52,372 bases of DNA from Methylobacterium sp. E-065 (GTDB taxonomy: Bacteria; Pseudomonadota; Alphaproteobacteria; Rhizobiales; Beijerinckiaceae), in assembly GCF_022829605.1 (NCBI RefSeq), contig NZ_JAKSYD010000118.1:1-52372 (forward strand). The letters run 5' to 3'. This document shows positions 9,136-16,397 of this stretch, one piece after another. A program made the position numbers and the translations under genes. Position 1 is the stretch's first letter, and each line of letters starts with the position of its first letter. A model generated the notes under the pieces. That model was given only the letters and a program-made list of their open reading frames with translations. It was not told the DNA's origin and did no database searches.

Positions 9136-9633
9136 TTAACCTGATTTCGTCTTGCCGAATCGCTTGAGCAGACGCTCGCGCTTCAGGCGGGACAAGCGGT
9201 CGATCCAGAAGACGCCGTCGAGCTGATCGATCTCGTGCTGGACGACCGCAGCCTCGAAACCCTCCGCGATCTGCTCATGCTTCGTCCCCTCAAGGTCGCG
9301 ATAGCCGAACCGTATGTCGGCCGGCCGGGTGATCCGTTCCCGCACCCCCGGCATGCTGACGCTGCCCTCCTCCTGGGTCGCCGTTTCCGGTGAGGCCCAG
9401 AGCACAACCGGATTCACGTAGACGCGCCGCTCCGTCTCCGGCGACATCCGGAACACCACGACCCGGGCGGGCACGCCGATATGCGGGGCGGTGAGGCCGA
9501 TGGCGCTGACCTCCAGAAGCGTGTCCCAGACATCGGCCACGAGCGCCGACAGGTCCGGCCCGAACGCCTCGACCGGGGCGGCCGGATGCGAAAGGCGCGG
9601 ATCCGGGAACAGGACGAGGGGGCGGGCCGGCAT
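9136..9633 (-). CDS. peptide-deformylase-like protein with degenerate metal and catalytic motifs
   Basis: A 165-residue protein of deformylase fold and length. The start at 9633 (MPARPLVLFPDPRLS) has a purine-rich site upstream and matches the usual N-terminus, so I prefer it to 9783. True deformylases remove the N-formyl group from nascent proteins with a metal held by Cys of EGCLS and two His of HExDH. Here motif I reads AIGLTAPHIG (Q replaced by H), motif II reads EEGSVS (metal Cys replaced by Ser) and motif III reads QHEIDQLDG (second metal His replaced by Gln). The catalytic Glu and the first His remain. Two of three metal ligands are thus changed, so ordinary deformylase activity is doubtful. 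It may have another role or be a non-catalytic paralogue. Confidence 0.85.
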   Translation of the reverse strand: MPARPLVLFPDPRLSHPAAPVEAFGPDLSALVADVWDTLLEVSAIGLTAPHIGVPARVVVFRMSPETERRVYVNPVVLWASPETATQEEGSVSMPGVRERITRPADIRFGYRDLEGTKHEQIAEGFEAAVVQHEIDQLDGVFWIDRLSRLKRERLLKRFGKTKSG

Positions 9634-9833
9634 GGGCGGTTCACCTGGGACGGTATGGCTGCGGCCTTCCTGCATCGCGGCAGGGCTATAGGGCAATCCG
9701 GAGCCCGTGCGACCGGTGCCGTTGGTGCGGGGGAACCGGGAGACCACGCACCGATCTCCTCCAGATTCGCCAAGCCGCCTCAAAAACGCACGGGCCTTGC
9801 ATCATTCCTGTCGGCGCCACGGGAGTTCATCGC

Positions 9834-11870
9834 TTGGTCCGGACCGTCTGCCCGCACGATTGCCCCTCCGCCTGCAGCCTCGATGTGCAGGTGGACGACG
9901 GACGCGTCGTTTCGGTCCGCGGGGGCGACAATCCCTACACGGCCGGTGTGATCTGCGCGAAGGTCAGCCGCTACGGCGAGCGCGTCCACCATCCGGATCG
10001 GCTCCTCCATCCGCTGGAGCGCGTCGGCCCGAAAGGTGGCGGACAATGGCGGCGGATCTCCTGGGACGCGGCGCTCGACCGTCTGACCACGGCCCTCGCC
10101 GAGGCGGCGGAACGCTACGGCCCGGAAGCCGTCTGGCCGTACAATTCGGGCGGCACCATGGGCCTCGTCCAGCGGGACGGGATCCACCGCCTGACCCACG
10201 CGATGGGCTATTCGCGGCGCAAGCGCACCATCTGCACGGCGATCGCCATCGCGGGCTGGAGCGCCGGGACCGGGCGGATCGCCGGGCCGGATCCCCGCGA
10301 GATGGCGCAATCGGACCTGATCGTCGTCTGGGGCGGCAATCCGGTGAGCACCCAGGTCAACGCGATGACCCATATCAGCCGCGCCCGGAAGGTCCGGGGC
10401 GCCAAGCTGGTGGTGATCGATCCCTACCGCACCGGCACCGCGGCGGCGGCCGACCTCCACCTCGCCCCCCGGCCGGGCACCGACGGGGCTCTGGCCTGCG
10501 CGGTGCTCCACGTCCTGTTCCGCGACGGTTATGCGGACCGGGCCTACCTCGCCGCCCATGCCGAGGATACGGCGGCGCTCGAGGCCCATCTGGCCGCGCG
10601 CACGCCCGAATGGGCGGCGGCGATCACCGGCCTGGATCCCGCCGCCATCGAGGCCTTCGCGGCGCTCTACGGCCGGACGCCGCGCAGCTACATCCGCTGC
10701 GGCTTCGGCTTCACCCGCAGCCGCAACGGCGCCGTGAACCTCCACGCGGTGACCTGCCTGCCGACCGTCACCGGTGCGTGGCAGCATGAAGGTGGCGGCG
10801 CGCTCTGGCAGCAGGCGGCGATCTTCAACTGGGACAAGACCCTGACGGAGGGGCTCGACGTCAAGGCGCCGGGCGTGCGCGAGCTCGACATGAGCCGGCT
10901 CGGCGCCATCCTGGCCGACGATGCCGACGCCCTGCAGGGCGGGCCGCCGGTGCGCGCCATGCTGATCCAGTCGGCCAACCCCGCCGTCTCGGCCCCTGAT
11001 AGCGCCCGGGTGCGCGCCGGGCTGGCGAGACCGGACGTGTTCGTGGCCGTGCACGAGCAGTTCATGACCGAGACCGCGGCGCTGGCCGACCTCGTCCTGC
11101 CGGCCACCACCTTCCTGGAGCACGACGACATCTACGGGGCCGGCGGCCACAGCCACATCCAGGCGGGGCCGGCGATCCTGACGCCGCCGGGGGAGTGCCG
11201 CTCGAACCACACGCTGCTGTCGGCGCTCGCCGCCCGGCTCGGGGCGGACCACGCGGGCTTCCAGCTGAGCGCCCGCGAACTCGCCGACGCCACGCTGGCC
11301 CGCTCGGGCTGGGGCGGCCTCGACCGGCTCGATGCGGCGGGCTGGATCGATGCGCAGCCGGATTTCGCCGAGAGCCACTTCCTCACCGGATTCGGCCATC
11401 CAGGCGGGCGCTTCCGCTTCGCCCCCGACTGGGCGGCGCTCGGCCCCCGCGCGGCCGGGATGCCGGTCCTGCCCGATCACTGGCCGGTGGCCGAGCCCGC
11501 CGATGCGGATCACCCGTTCCGGATGATCGCACCACCGGCCCGCCAGTTCCTCAACACGACCTTCACCAACGTGCCCGAGTCGCTCCGCCGGGAGGGGCGG
11601 CCGACCTGCCTGCTTCATCCGGAGGACGGGGCGCGGCTCGGGATCGCCACGGGCGACGCCATCGAGATCGGGAATGTCCGTGGCCGGGTGCGGCTGCATG
11701 CCCGCCTCGCCGAGGGGCAGCAGCCGGGCGTCGTGGTGGTCGAGAGCCTGTGGCCGAGCGCGTCGTTCGGCGGTGGCAGCGGGATCAACACGCTGGTCGG
11801 ATCCGCCCCGGCGGCGCCCAACGACGGCGCCGCCTTCCACGACACCGCCGTCTGGGTCCGGGCTGCCTGA
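9834..11870 (+). CDS. molybdopterin (bis-MGD) oxidoreductase, catalytic subunit
   Basis: A 678-residue protein from a TTG start, placed so that the iron-sulfur motif is complete. The N-terminus carries a [4Fe-4S] signature (C6, C10, C14 and C41: CPHDCPSAC and GVICAK). The molybdopterin oxidoreductase domain follows (about 50-480, with VVWGGNPVSTQVNA, VIDPYRTGTAAAAD and a DLVLPATTFLEHDD segment), then the C-terminal molydopterin dinucleotide-binding barrel (about 565-675, with LHPEDGARLGI). There is no Tat signal, so it should be cytoplasmic. No electron-transfer subunit is adjacent. It belongs to the DMSO-reductase superfamily; the substrate cannot be assigned. A convergent ABC binding-protein gene follows. 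Confidence 0.85.
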   Translation: MVRTVCPHDCPSACSLDVQVDDGRVVSVRGGDNPYTAGVICAKVSRYGERVHHPDRLLHPLERVGPKGGGQWRRISWDAALDRLTTALAEAAERYGPEAVWPYNSGGTMGLVQRDGIHRLTHAMGYSRRKRTICTAIAIAGWSAGTGRIAGPDPREMAQSDLIVVWGGNPVSTQVNAMTHISRARKVRGAKLVVIDPYRTGTAAAADLHLAPRPGTDGALACAVLHVLFRDGYADRAYLAAHAEDTAALEAHLAARTPEWAAAITGLDPAAIEAFAALYGRTPRSYIRCGFGFTRSRNGAVNLHAVTCLPTVTGAWQHEGGGALWQQAAIFNWDKTLTEGLDVKAPGVRELDMSRLGAILADDADALQGGPPVRAMLIQSANPAVSAPDSARVRAGLARPDVFVAVHEQFMTETAALADLVLPATTFLEHDDIYGAGGHSHIQAGPAILTPPGECRSNHTLLSALAARLGADHAGFQLSARELADATLARSGWGGLDRLDAAGWIDAQPDFAESHFLTGFGHPGGRFRFAPDWAALGPRAAGMPVLPDHWPVAEPADADHPFRMIAPPARQFLNTTFTNVPESLRREGRPTCLLHPEDGARLGIATGDAIEIGNVRGRVRLHARLAEGQQPGVVVVESLWPSASFGGGSGINTLVGSAPAAPNDGAAFHDTAVWVRAA

Positions 11871-11885
11871 GCCCCAGTCCTCGTT

Positions 11886-11985
11886 TCGAAAGGTCGAGAC
11901 CTTTCGTGGGTCCAGGGCAGAGCCCTACAAAGCATCTCAGGGCTCTGCCCTGAGAACCCGCCAAAGGGCTGAAGCCCTCTGGAAA
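11886..11985. terminator. palindromic element between convergent genes
   Basis: A perfect 14-base inverted repeat, CAGGGCAGAGCCCT at 11913-11926 and AGGGCTCTGCCCTG at 11939-11952, has a 12-base loop. It is flanked by a smaller palindrome (GAAAGGTC...GACCTTTC, about 11887-11904) and a third stem (AGGGCTGAAGCCCT, about 11966-11979). It lies between converging genes, so it can end transcription from both sides, although no T-run follows. It looks like a genome-wide palindromic repeat. Confidence 0.6.
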
Positions 11986-12005
11986 CCCGGTTCTCGAATG
12001 GGCGC

Positions 12006-13577
12006 TCAGCCTTTCTTCACGTTCCAGAACACCGGCACGCCGTCGAGCACCCCCGTCAGGGTCGGCTTGTACGAGGTCTGGTTGAAGTATTGGCCGAGCG
12101 GCAGGTAGGGCAGATCGATGAAGGCCTGGCGCTGGAGATCAGCCGCGAGCGCCTTGCGGGCGGCGGTGTCGGGGGCGTCGAGCCATTGATCCCGCAGAGC
12201 CTCGATCCGCGCGCTGGTCGGCCAACCGATCGGCGCGGTCTGGCCGGTCCCCCGCAGGAAGGCACTGACGGCCGGGTTGGCCTGATCGAGCCCCGCCCAG
12301 AAGGTGCAGAAGGCGCTCCAGCCGCCCTGGGCGACCGGGTCCTTCTTGGCCCGCCGCTGCACCACCGAGCCCCAGTCCATGATCTGGTAATCGACGTTGA
12401 AGCCCGCGCGGGTGAGCATGTCGGCGGCGACATCGGCCATCGCCTTCAGGCTCGGGAAGTCGGAGGCGCCCATCAGCACGACCTTCTCGCCCTTGTATCC
12501 GGCCGCCGCCAGCGCCTTCTTGGCGCCTTCGTAGTCGCGCTTGGCTGTCAGGACGTCGAGCCCGACATCGCTCGCCATCGGCAGGCCGGGGCAGAAGAAG
12601 CCGGTCGGCACGTGGGTCAGCTTGGGGTCGGTGCCGGTCACAGCCTGCATGACGTCGGTCTGATCGACCACCTTCAGCAGCACCTGCCGGATCGCCGGGT
12701 TGTCGAAGGGCGGCTGAAGCTGGTTCATCCGCAGGCAGCCGATCAGGCCGGTCGGGTCGGCGATCCGCGTCGTCAGCTTGGAGAGCGTCGGCACGAGGTC
12801 GGCCGGCGGCTGCTCCCACCAATCCATCTCTCCGGTCTGCATGGCCGAAGCGGCGGTGGCCTGATCGGGGATGACGTTCCACTCGACCCGGTCCACGAAC
12901 ACGCGCTTGGGACCGGAGGTCCATTGCGGTTCCCCACCCTCGCGGGGGACATAGCCAGCAAATCGCTCGTAGACGACGCGGGCGCCGACCACGCGCTCGT
13001 CGGCCTTGAAGCGGAACGGCCCGCTGCCGACCATCTCGGTCACCTGGGTGAACGGGTCGGTCTTGGCGAGCCGCTCCGGCATGATGGCGCAGATCGCTGA
13101 GGCGACCTTGCCGAGCGCGTCCGGCAGCAGCGGGAAGGGCTTTTTCAGGCGGAACTGAATCGTCTTGTCATCCGGCGCGGAGAGTTCGTCCGTATAGGCC
13201 ATGAGCGTCTGGCCCATGGCGTCGCGCTTGCCCCAGCGGGCGATGCTCGCCACGCAATCCCGGGCGAGCACCGGGCTGCCGTCGTGGAACATCAGCCCGG
13301 GCCGGAGGGTGAGCCGCCAGAGCGTGCCGTCGTTCTCCACCGTATGCCCGGCCACCATCTGGGGCTGGGCGCTGTAGCTGGCATCGGTGCCGTAGAGCGT
13401 GTCGAACACCGCAAGCCCGTGGTTCCGGGTGACGTAGGCGGTCGTCCAGATCGGATCGAGTACCGTCAGGTCGGCCTGCGGGATGAACTTGAGGACCCGC
13501 GCGGCCGTGCCCTGCGCCAACGCCGGGGCGGCCAGCGCCGCGCCCGACAGGGCCATGAAGGATCGTCTGTTGAGCAT
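12006..13577 (-). CDS. ABC transporter substrate-binding protein, peptide/nickel family 5 (orphan)
   Basis: A 523-residue periplasmic binding protein with a twin-arginine-type leader (MLNRRSFMALSGAALAAPALAQ, cleavage after ALA). The mature SBP_bac_5 domain includes VFDTLYG, LRPGLMFHDGSPVLARD and MVGSGPF. The family delivers di- and oligopeptides or similar solutes to a DppBCDF-type importer. No permease or ATPase gene is adjacent. It is clearly a paralogue of the binding protein at 36755-38341, sharing for example LRPGLM.HDG.PVL and PERIAKTDPFTQ-like stretches, and may feed that transporter. It is a single-gene transcript, convergent with the molybdoenzyme. Confidence 0.9.
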   Translation of the reverse strand: MLNRRSFMALSGAALAAPALAQGTAARVLKFIPQADLTVLDPIWTTAYVTRNHGLAVFDTLYGTDASYSAQPQMVAGHTVENDGTLWRLTLRPGLMFHDGSPVLARDCVASIARWGKRDAMGQTLMAYTDELSAPDDKTIQFRLKKPFPLLPDALGKVASAICAIMPERLAKTDPFTQVTEMVGSGPFRFKADERVVGARVVYERFAGYVPREGGEPQWTSGPKRVFVDRVEWNVIPDQATAASAMQTGEMDWWEQPPADLVPTLSKLTTRIADPTGLIGCLRMNQLQPPFDNPAIRQVLLKVVDQTDVMQAVTGTDPKLTHVPTGFFCPGLPMASDVGLDVLTAKRDYEGAKKALAAAGYKGEKVVLMGASDFPSLKAMADVAADMLTRAGFNVDYQIMDWGSVVQRRAKKDPVAQGGWSAFCTFWAGLDQANPAVSAFLRGTGQTAPIGWPTSARIEALRDQWLDAPDTAARKALAADLQRQAFIDLPYLPLGQYFNQTSYKPTLTGVLDGVPVFWNVKKG

Positions 13578-13928
13578 GCCAGCCTGTCCACCCGGTGAGG
13601 TCCACGGCAGCGTAGCATGCCCCGGGCCAGGAGAGGCAGGAACGGCCCGCAGGCTGTAACAGGCCGCCCGTCCCGCTGCGCAAACGGCGCCTCGCGCGGC
13701 GGGACGGGCGTCAGAAGCACTTTATTCGACCCGATATGAGCGCATGTTTCCGACGGCCGGTGGCATGGACAAGGTTTTGTCAACAGAAAGACTTTATTGA
13801 CTTCCACACGGCCGGGGTGGTCGCGCGCGGCCAATCAGGACGTCCCTCGGGCGTGGATCCGGTCGGCGAGACACAGCCGCCGTGCCGGTCCGATGACCGG
13901 ACAGGCTTCTCCAGGATCACGTCACGCC
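13578..13928. other. intergenic region with a GC-rich inverted repeat
   Basis: This region holds a long inverted repeat: CGCCCGTCCCGC near 13665-13676 pairs with GCGGGACGGGCG near 13699-13710, enclosing a 22-base loop that itself contains complementary CGC/GCG runs. It lies upstream of the binding-protein gene at 13577. A less GC-rich stretch (13715-13805) contains two CTTTATT-like words and could be a promoter. No gene is recognised. Confidence 0.5.
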
Positions 13929-14168
13929 ATGAATTTCACGGTCTCCGCGCGTGTCTCCGCGCGCCGGTTCGCCTATCAGCACGCATCCGTCCTCAACGCC
14001 CTGGACCAGGGCATGAGCTTGATCGCCGCCGGCATGGCCGACGTGACGATCACCGACGGGAACGGCCGGACCCGGTCGCCGGCGGCCCTCTATCAATCCC
14101 TGTTCGGCGGCAGCCGCGCCGGTGCGCCGCAGGGCGCGGCGGCCGCCGGGGTGCTGCAGGCCGCCTGA
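13929..14168 (+). CDS. small hypothetical protein
   Basis: A 79-residue open frame starting at MNFTVSARVSARRFAYQ; the longer frame from 13797 has an implausible N-terminus. The middle contains a predicted amphipathic stretch (ASVLNALDQGMSLIAAGMADVTITDGNG) and the tail is alanine- and glycine-rich. I do not recognise the family. It has no operon partner. Confidence 0.55.
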   Translation: MNFTVSARVSARRFAYQHASVLNALDQGMSLIAAGMADVTITDGNGRTRSPAALYQSLFGGSRAGAPQGAAAAGVLQAA

Positions 14169-14241
14169 TCAGACCAAGGGTCGTGCCCGATCGGGTTTCA
14201 ATCCCGCACGGCCCTAAACCCGCGTTTTGGCGCACCCCCTT

Positions 14242-14267
14242 GCGCCGAACCGGTGTTCACTTCGGCG
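14242..14267. repeat. second copy of the GCCGAA...TTCGGC palindrome
   Basis: Arms GCCGAA (14244-14249) and TTCGGC (14261-14266) surround CCGGTGTTCAC. It matches the 9102-9126 unit at most loop positions, so this is a small dispersed family rather than chance. Confidence 0.6.
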
Positions 14268-14438
14268 ACGGGCGCTCTCATCCCGGCGTTCCATCGGGGT
14301 CGTCACGACTGACCTTGTGAACAAAGAAATTCGGCGGATACGGAATCGTGTTTCTGGACATTCCGTGAGATCAGGCATAACCTAAGAGTGTTCGCGCCGC
14401 CGACGTTTCGGTTCGAATGCTTCCAAGGATCGCTGTAC

Positions 14439-14981
14439 ATGAAGCGCCGTAGCGCGCGGCCATTTATGGTCGAAGTCAAGAACGCCCGGACCCCCCGCAC
14501 TGCTCTGAGAGATGTCGAGCCGCAGGCGCGACCCGACAAGGTTCTCTGGCCGGAGCTGGTCCAGGCGGCAGAGCCGAAGCCGAGGCCGGTGCTGCCGGCC
14601 CTCGATGCGGCGCCAGCCCCGGGGCTGAAGGAGCCGGATGCCCCGGCCCGTCGCGTCCTGCCGAGCCTCGTGCCCATGTTCCAGAACACGGACGAGCCGG
14701 AGCCGGAGCCGGAGCCCGCGATCGAGCCGCGGCGGACGCGGACCCGCCGCGAGAAGGCCCCCGCGGTCACGCCGGCGGTCCGGACGTCCACGCCGGTCGA
14801 GACGCTGCCAGAGATCCGCGCCGCTGCGATCCAGCCCGAGGCTGGTCCGTCGAAGCCGCTCGCTGCGGATCCAGCCGGGCCCAAACGGGGCACGCCGCCG
14901 CGGCCCGCGGCCTGGCGTCGGACGAAGGAGCTCCGGCTCGGCGAACGCTGGAAGCGGCGGCTCCCGCCCTATCTCCGCTGA
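14439..14981 (+). CDS. proline- and charge-rich hypothetical protein
   Basis: A 180-residue protein starting at MKRRSARPF. An AAGGA ribosome-binding site lies about 10 bases upstream, which decides against the GTG at 14388. The centre is low-complexity (EPEPEPEPAIEP) with many Pro, Ala and Arg, and both ends are basic (MKRRSARPF; RLGERWKRRLPPYLR). It is probably largely disordered. I see no enzymatic motif and do not recognise the family; a nucleic-acid- or membrane-surface-associated role would be a guess. Confidence 0.65.
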   Translation: MKRRSARPFMVEVKNARTPRTALRDVEPQARPDKVLWPELVQAAEPKPRPVLPALDAAPAPGLKEPDAPARRVLPSLVPMFQNTDEPEPEPEPAIEPRRTRTRREKAPAVTPAVRTSTPVETLPEIRAAAIQPEAGPSKPLAADPAGPKRGTPPRPAAWRRTKELRLGERWKRRLPPYLR

Positions 14982-15119
14982 GACGAATGCGGGCCGTGCG
15001 ACGGCCTTGGCCGTTCTTGCGGCGGCCGGCAGTCGACTCTCAGGATCGCATCACGCGCAACGGTGTTCGCCCTCGACAGGCGGCGGGTTCTCCCGGCGCC
15101 CGCGACCCATCACCCAAGT

Positions 15120-15593
15120 TCACGCCGCCGCCTGCAGGGGCATCGAACCGCCGGCCAAGCGCGAATTGCGGTATCGCGCATCATCCGTGACTTCGCACTC
15201 GACCCACGGCGGCAAGATCACCGGCTGATCCTCGCGCTCGAGTTCGATCTCCGCCAGGATCAGGCCCGCCAGCGCGCCGCCGAATACATCGACGTCCCAG
15301 ACGGCTCCGGCATGCACGACCCGGAAGCGCGTCTTCTCCAGACGCCGGCTGGCCGGCACGCCCGCCAGCAGCGCCGCGCCGTCCGCCCGGGGGATCGCGA
15401 ACTCGACCTCTTCGCGGGATGTGCCGCGCCGCGGGCTTTTCCACGTCACCAGCATAAGCTGGCCCGCTTGGCGGATGCGGATCGTGTTGGCGGCATCGGT
15501 GTAGAGATAGCCCTGAATCAGCGGCGTCCCCGACCGGCAGTGCGTCAGCACAGCCGGGCTCGCGATGAATTTGCGCTCGATTTCGACAGCCAT
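15120..15593 (-). CDS. CYTH-domain protein (triphosphate tunnel metalloenzyme family)
   Basis: A 157-residue protein whose start (MAVEIERKFI) places the CYTH signature ExExK (Glu4, Glu6, Lys8) at the N-terminus, as is usual. Further basic and acidic positions of the beta-tunnel can be seen (GYLYTDAANTIRIRQ, LEKTRFRV, WDVDVF, LAEIELEREDQ). Family members bind triphosphates with divalent metal and act as inorganic triphosphatases, thiamine-triphosphatases or class IV adenylate cyclases; bacterial short forms are mostly triphosphatases. It is cytoplasmic. It is divergent from the NUDIX gene, with 118 bases between the starts. Confidence 0.85.
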   Translation of the reverse strand: MAVEIERKFIASPAVLTHCRSGTPLIQGYLYTDAANTIRIRQAGQLMLVTWKSPRRGTSREEVEFAIPRADGAALLAGVPASRRLEKTRFRVVHAGAVWDVDVFGGALAGLILAEIELEREDQPVILPPWVECEVTDDARYRNSRLAGGSMPLQAAA

Positions 15594-15711
15594 GCTGCGA
15601 CTCTGGGTCGTTGAACCCTGGAACTTTCGCCTACAAATCATCGCGCCGCAAGCACGCTGTCCGATCCTGAGGATCGCGTGACAAGCACGGCTCTTTGCGC
15701 ATTGGAACGTG

Positions 15712-16296
15712 ATGCAAAACCGCATTTATCAACTATGTAAAGGCGGTGGGAGATCAAAGATTGCAGAATCGCTACCGGAAAATTCATTCCTCATACCCGC
15801 GAGATCATCGCTGAAAACGGAATCAAAAAGCCCGAGTCTGAAGAAACGACTCCGGAAGGCGCGGGCCAAGCCGCTCAAGCAGGTTGCGGCGCTGCCGTTC
15901 CGGGTCGGCCCGGACGGCCGGATCGAGGTGCTGCTGATCACCTCGCGGGATACCGGGCGCTGGATCATCCCCAAGGGCTGGCCGATGATCGGCCGCAAGG
16001 CGCATCAGGCCGCCGCGCGTGAGGCGTTCGAGGAGGCCGGTCTGACCGGACAGATCGCGGCCGATCCGGTCGGCTGGTACCGCTACGAGAAGCGCCTCAC
16101 CCAAGGGCGCGCGTTGCCCTGCAAGGTGCGCGTCTATCCGCTCCGGGTCGAGATCGAGCACCCACACTGGCCGGAGCAGGCGCAGCGGACACTCCGGTGG
16201 TTCGCGCCGGAGGATGCGGCACGCCTGGTCCACGAGGACGACCTTCGGCGTCTGCTCGCGGACTTCACCGCCGGACCTCGCCGCGGCCAAGTTTGA
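15712..16296 (+). CDS. NUDIX hydrolase
   Basis: A 194-residue protein. A basic N-terminal extension (about 1-55, KKRLRKARAKPLK) precedes the NUDIX fold, with the box near residues 92-114: PKGWPMIG, then AAAREAFEEAGL. The REAFEEAGL half, which holds the metal, is intact. The first Glu of the standard box (Gx5E) is replaced by Arg, a variant common in PKGWP-type NUDIX enzymes. Such enzymes hydrolyse nucleoside diphosphates linked to another group, often diadenosine polyphosphates or diphosphoinositol-type substrates; the actual substrate is unknown. The start could be the GTG at 15709 or a later codon, since the first 40 residues look weakly coding. Confidence 0.85.
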   Translation: MQNRIYQLCKGGGRSKIAESLPENSFLIPARSSLKTESKSPSLKKRLRKARAKPLKQVAALPFRVGPDGRIEVLLITSRDTGRWIIPKGWPMIGRKAHQAAAREAFEEAGLTGQIAADPVGWYRYEKRLTQGRALPCKVRVYPLRVEIEHPHWPEQAQRTLRWFAPEDAARLVHEDDLRRLLADFTAGPRRGQV

Positions 16297-16397
16297 GGAT
16301 CCGTGGCGCGAGTTGCATATTCCCGTAGCGGTGTGCAACTTCTGATTAGTATTCGATGCGTAACCTACCGGACAATACCGCCGGTTGGATTGCCTCG

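Noticed and set aside
9780..11840. A 686-codon minus-strand frame opposite the first molybdoenzyme
   Set aside because: Antisense shadow; the plus strand has cysteine and cofactor motifs in correct order.
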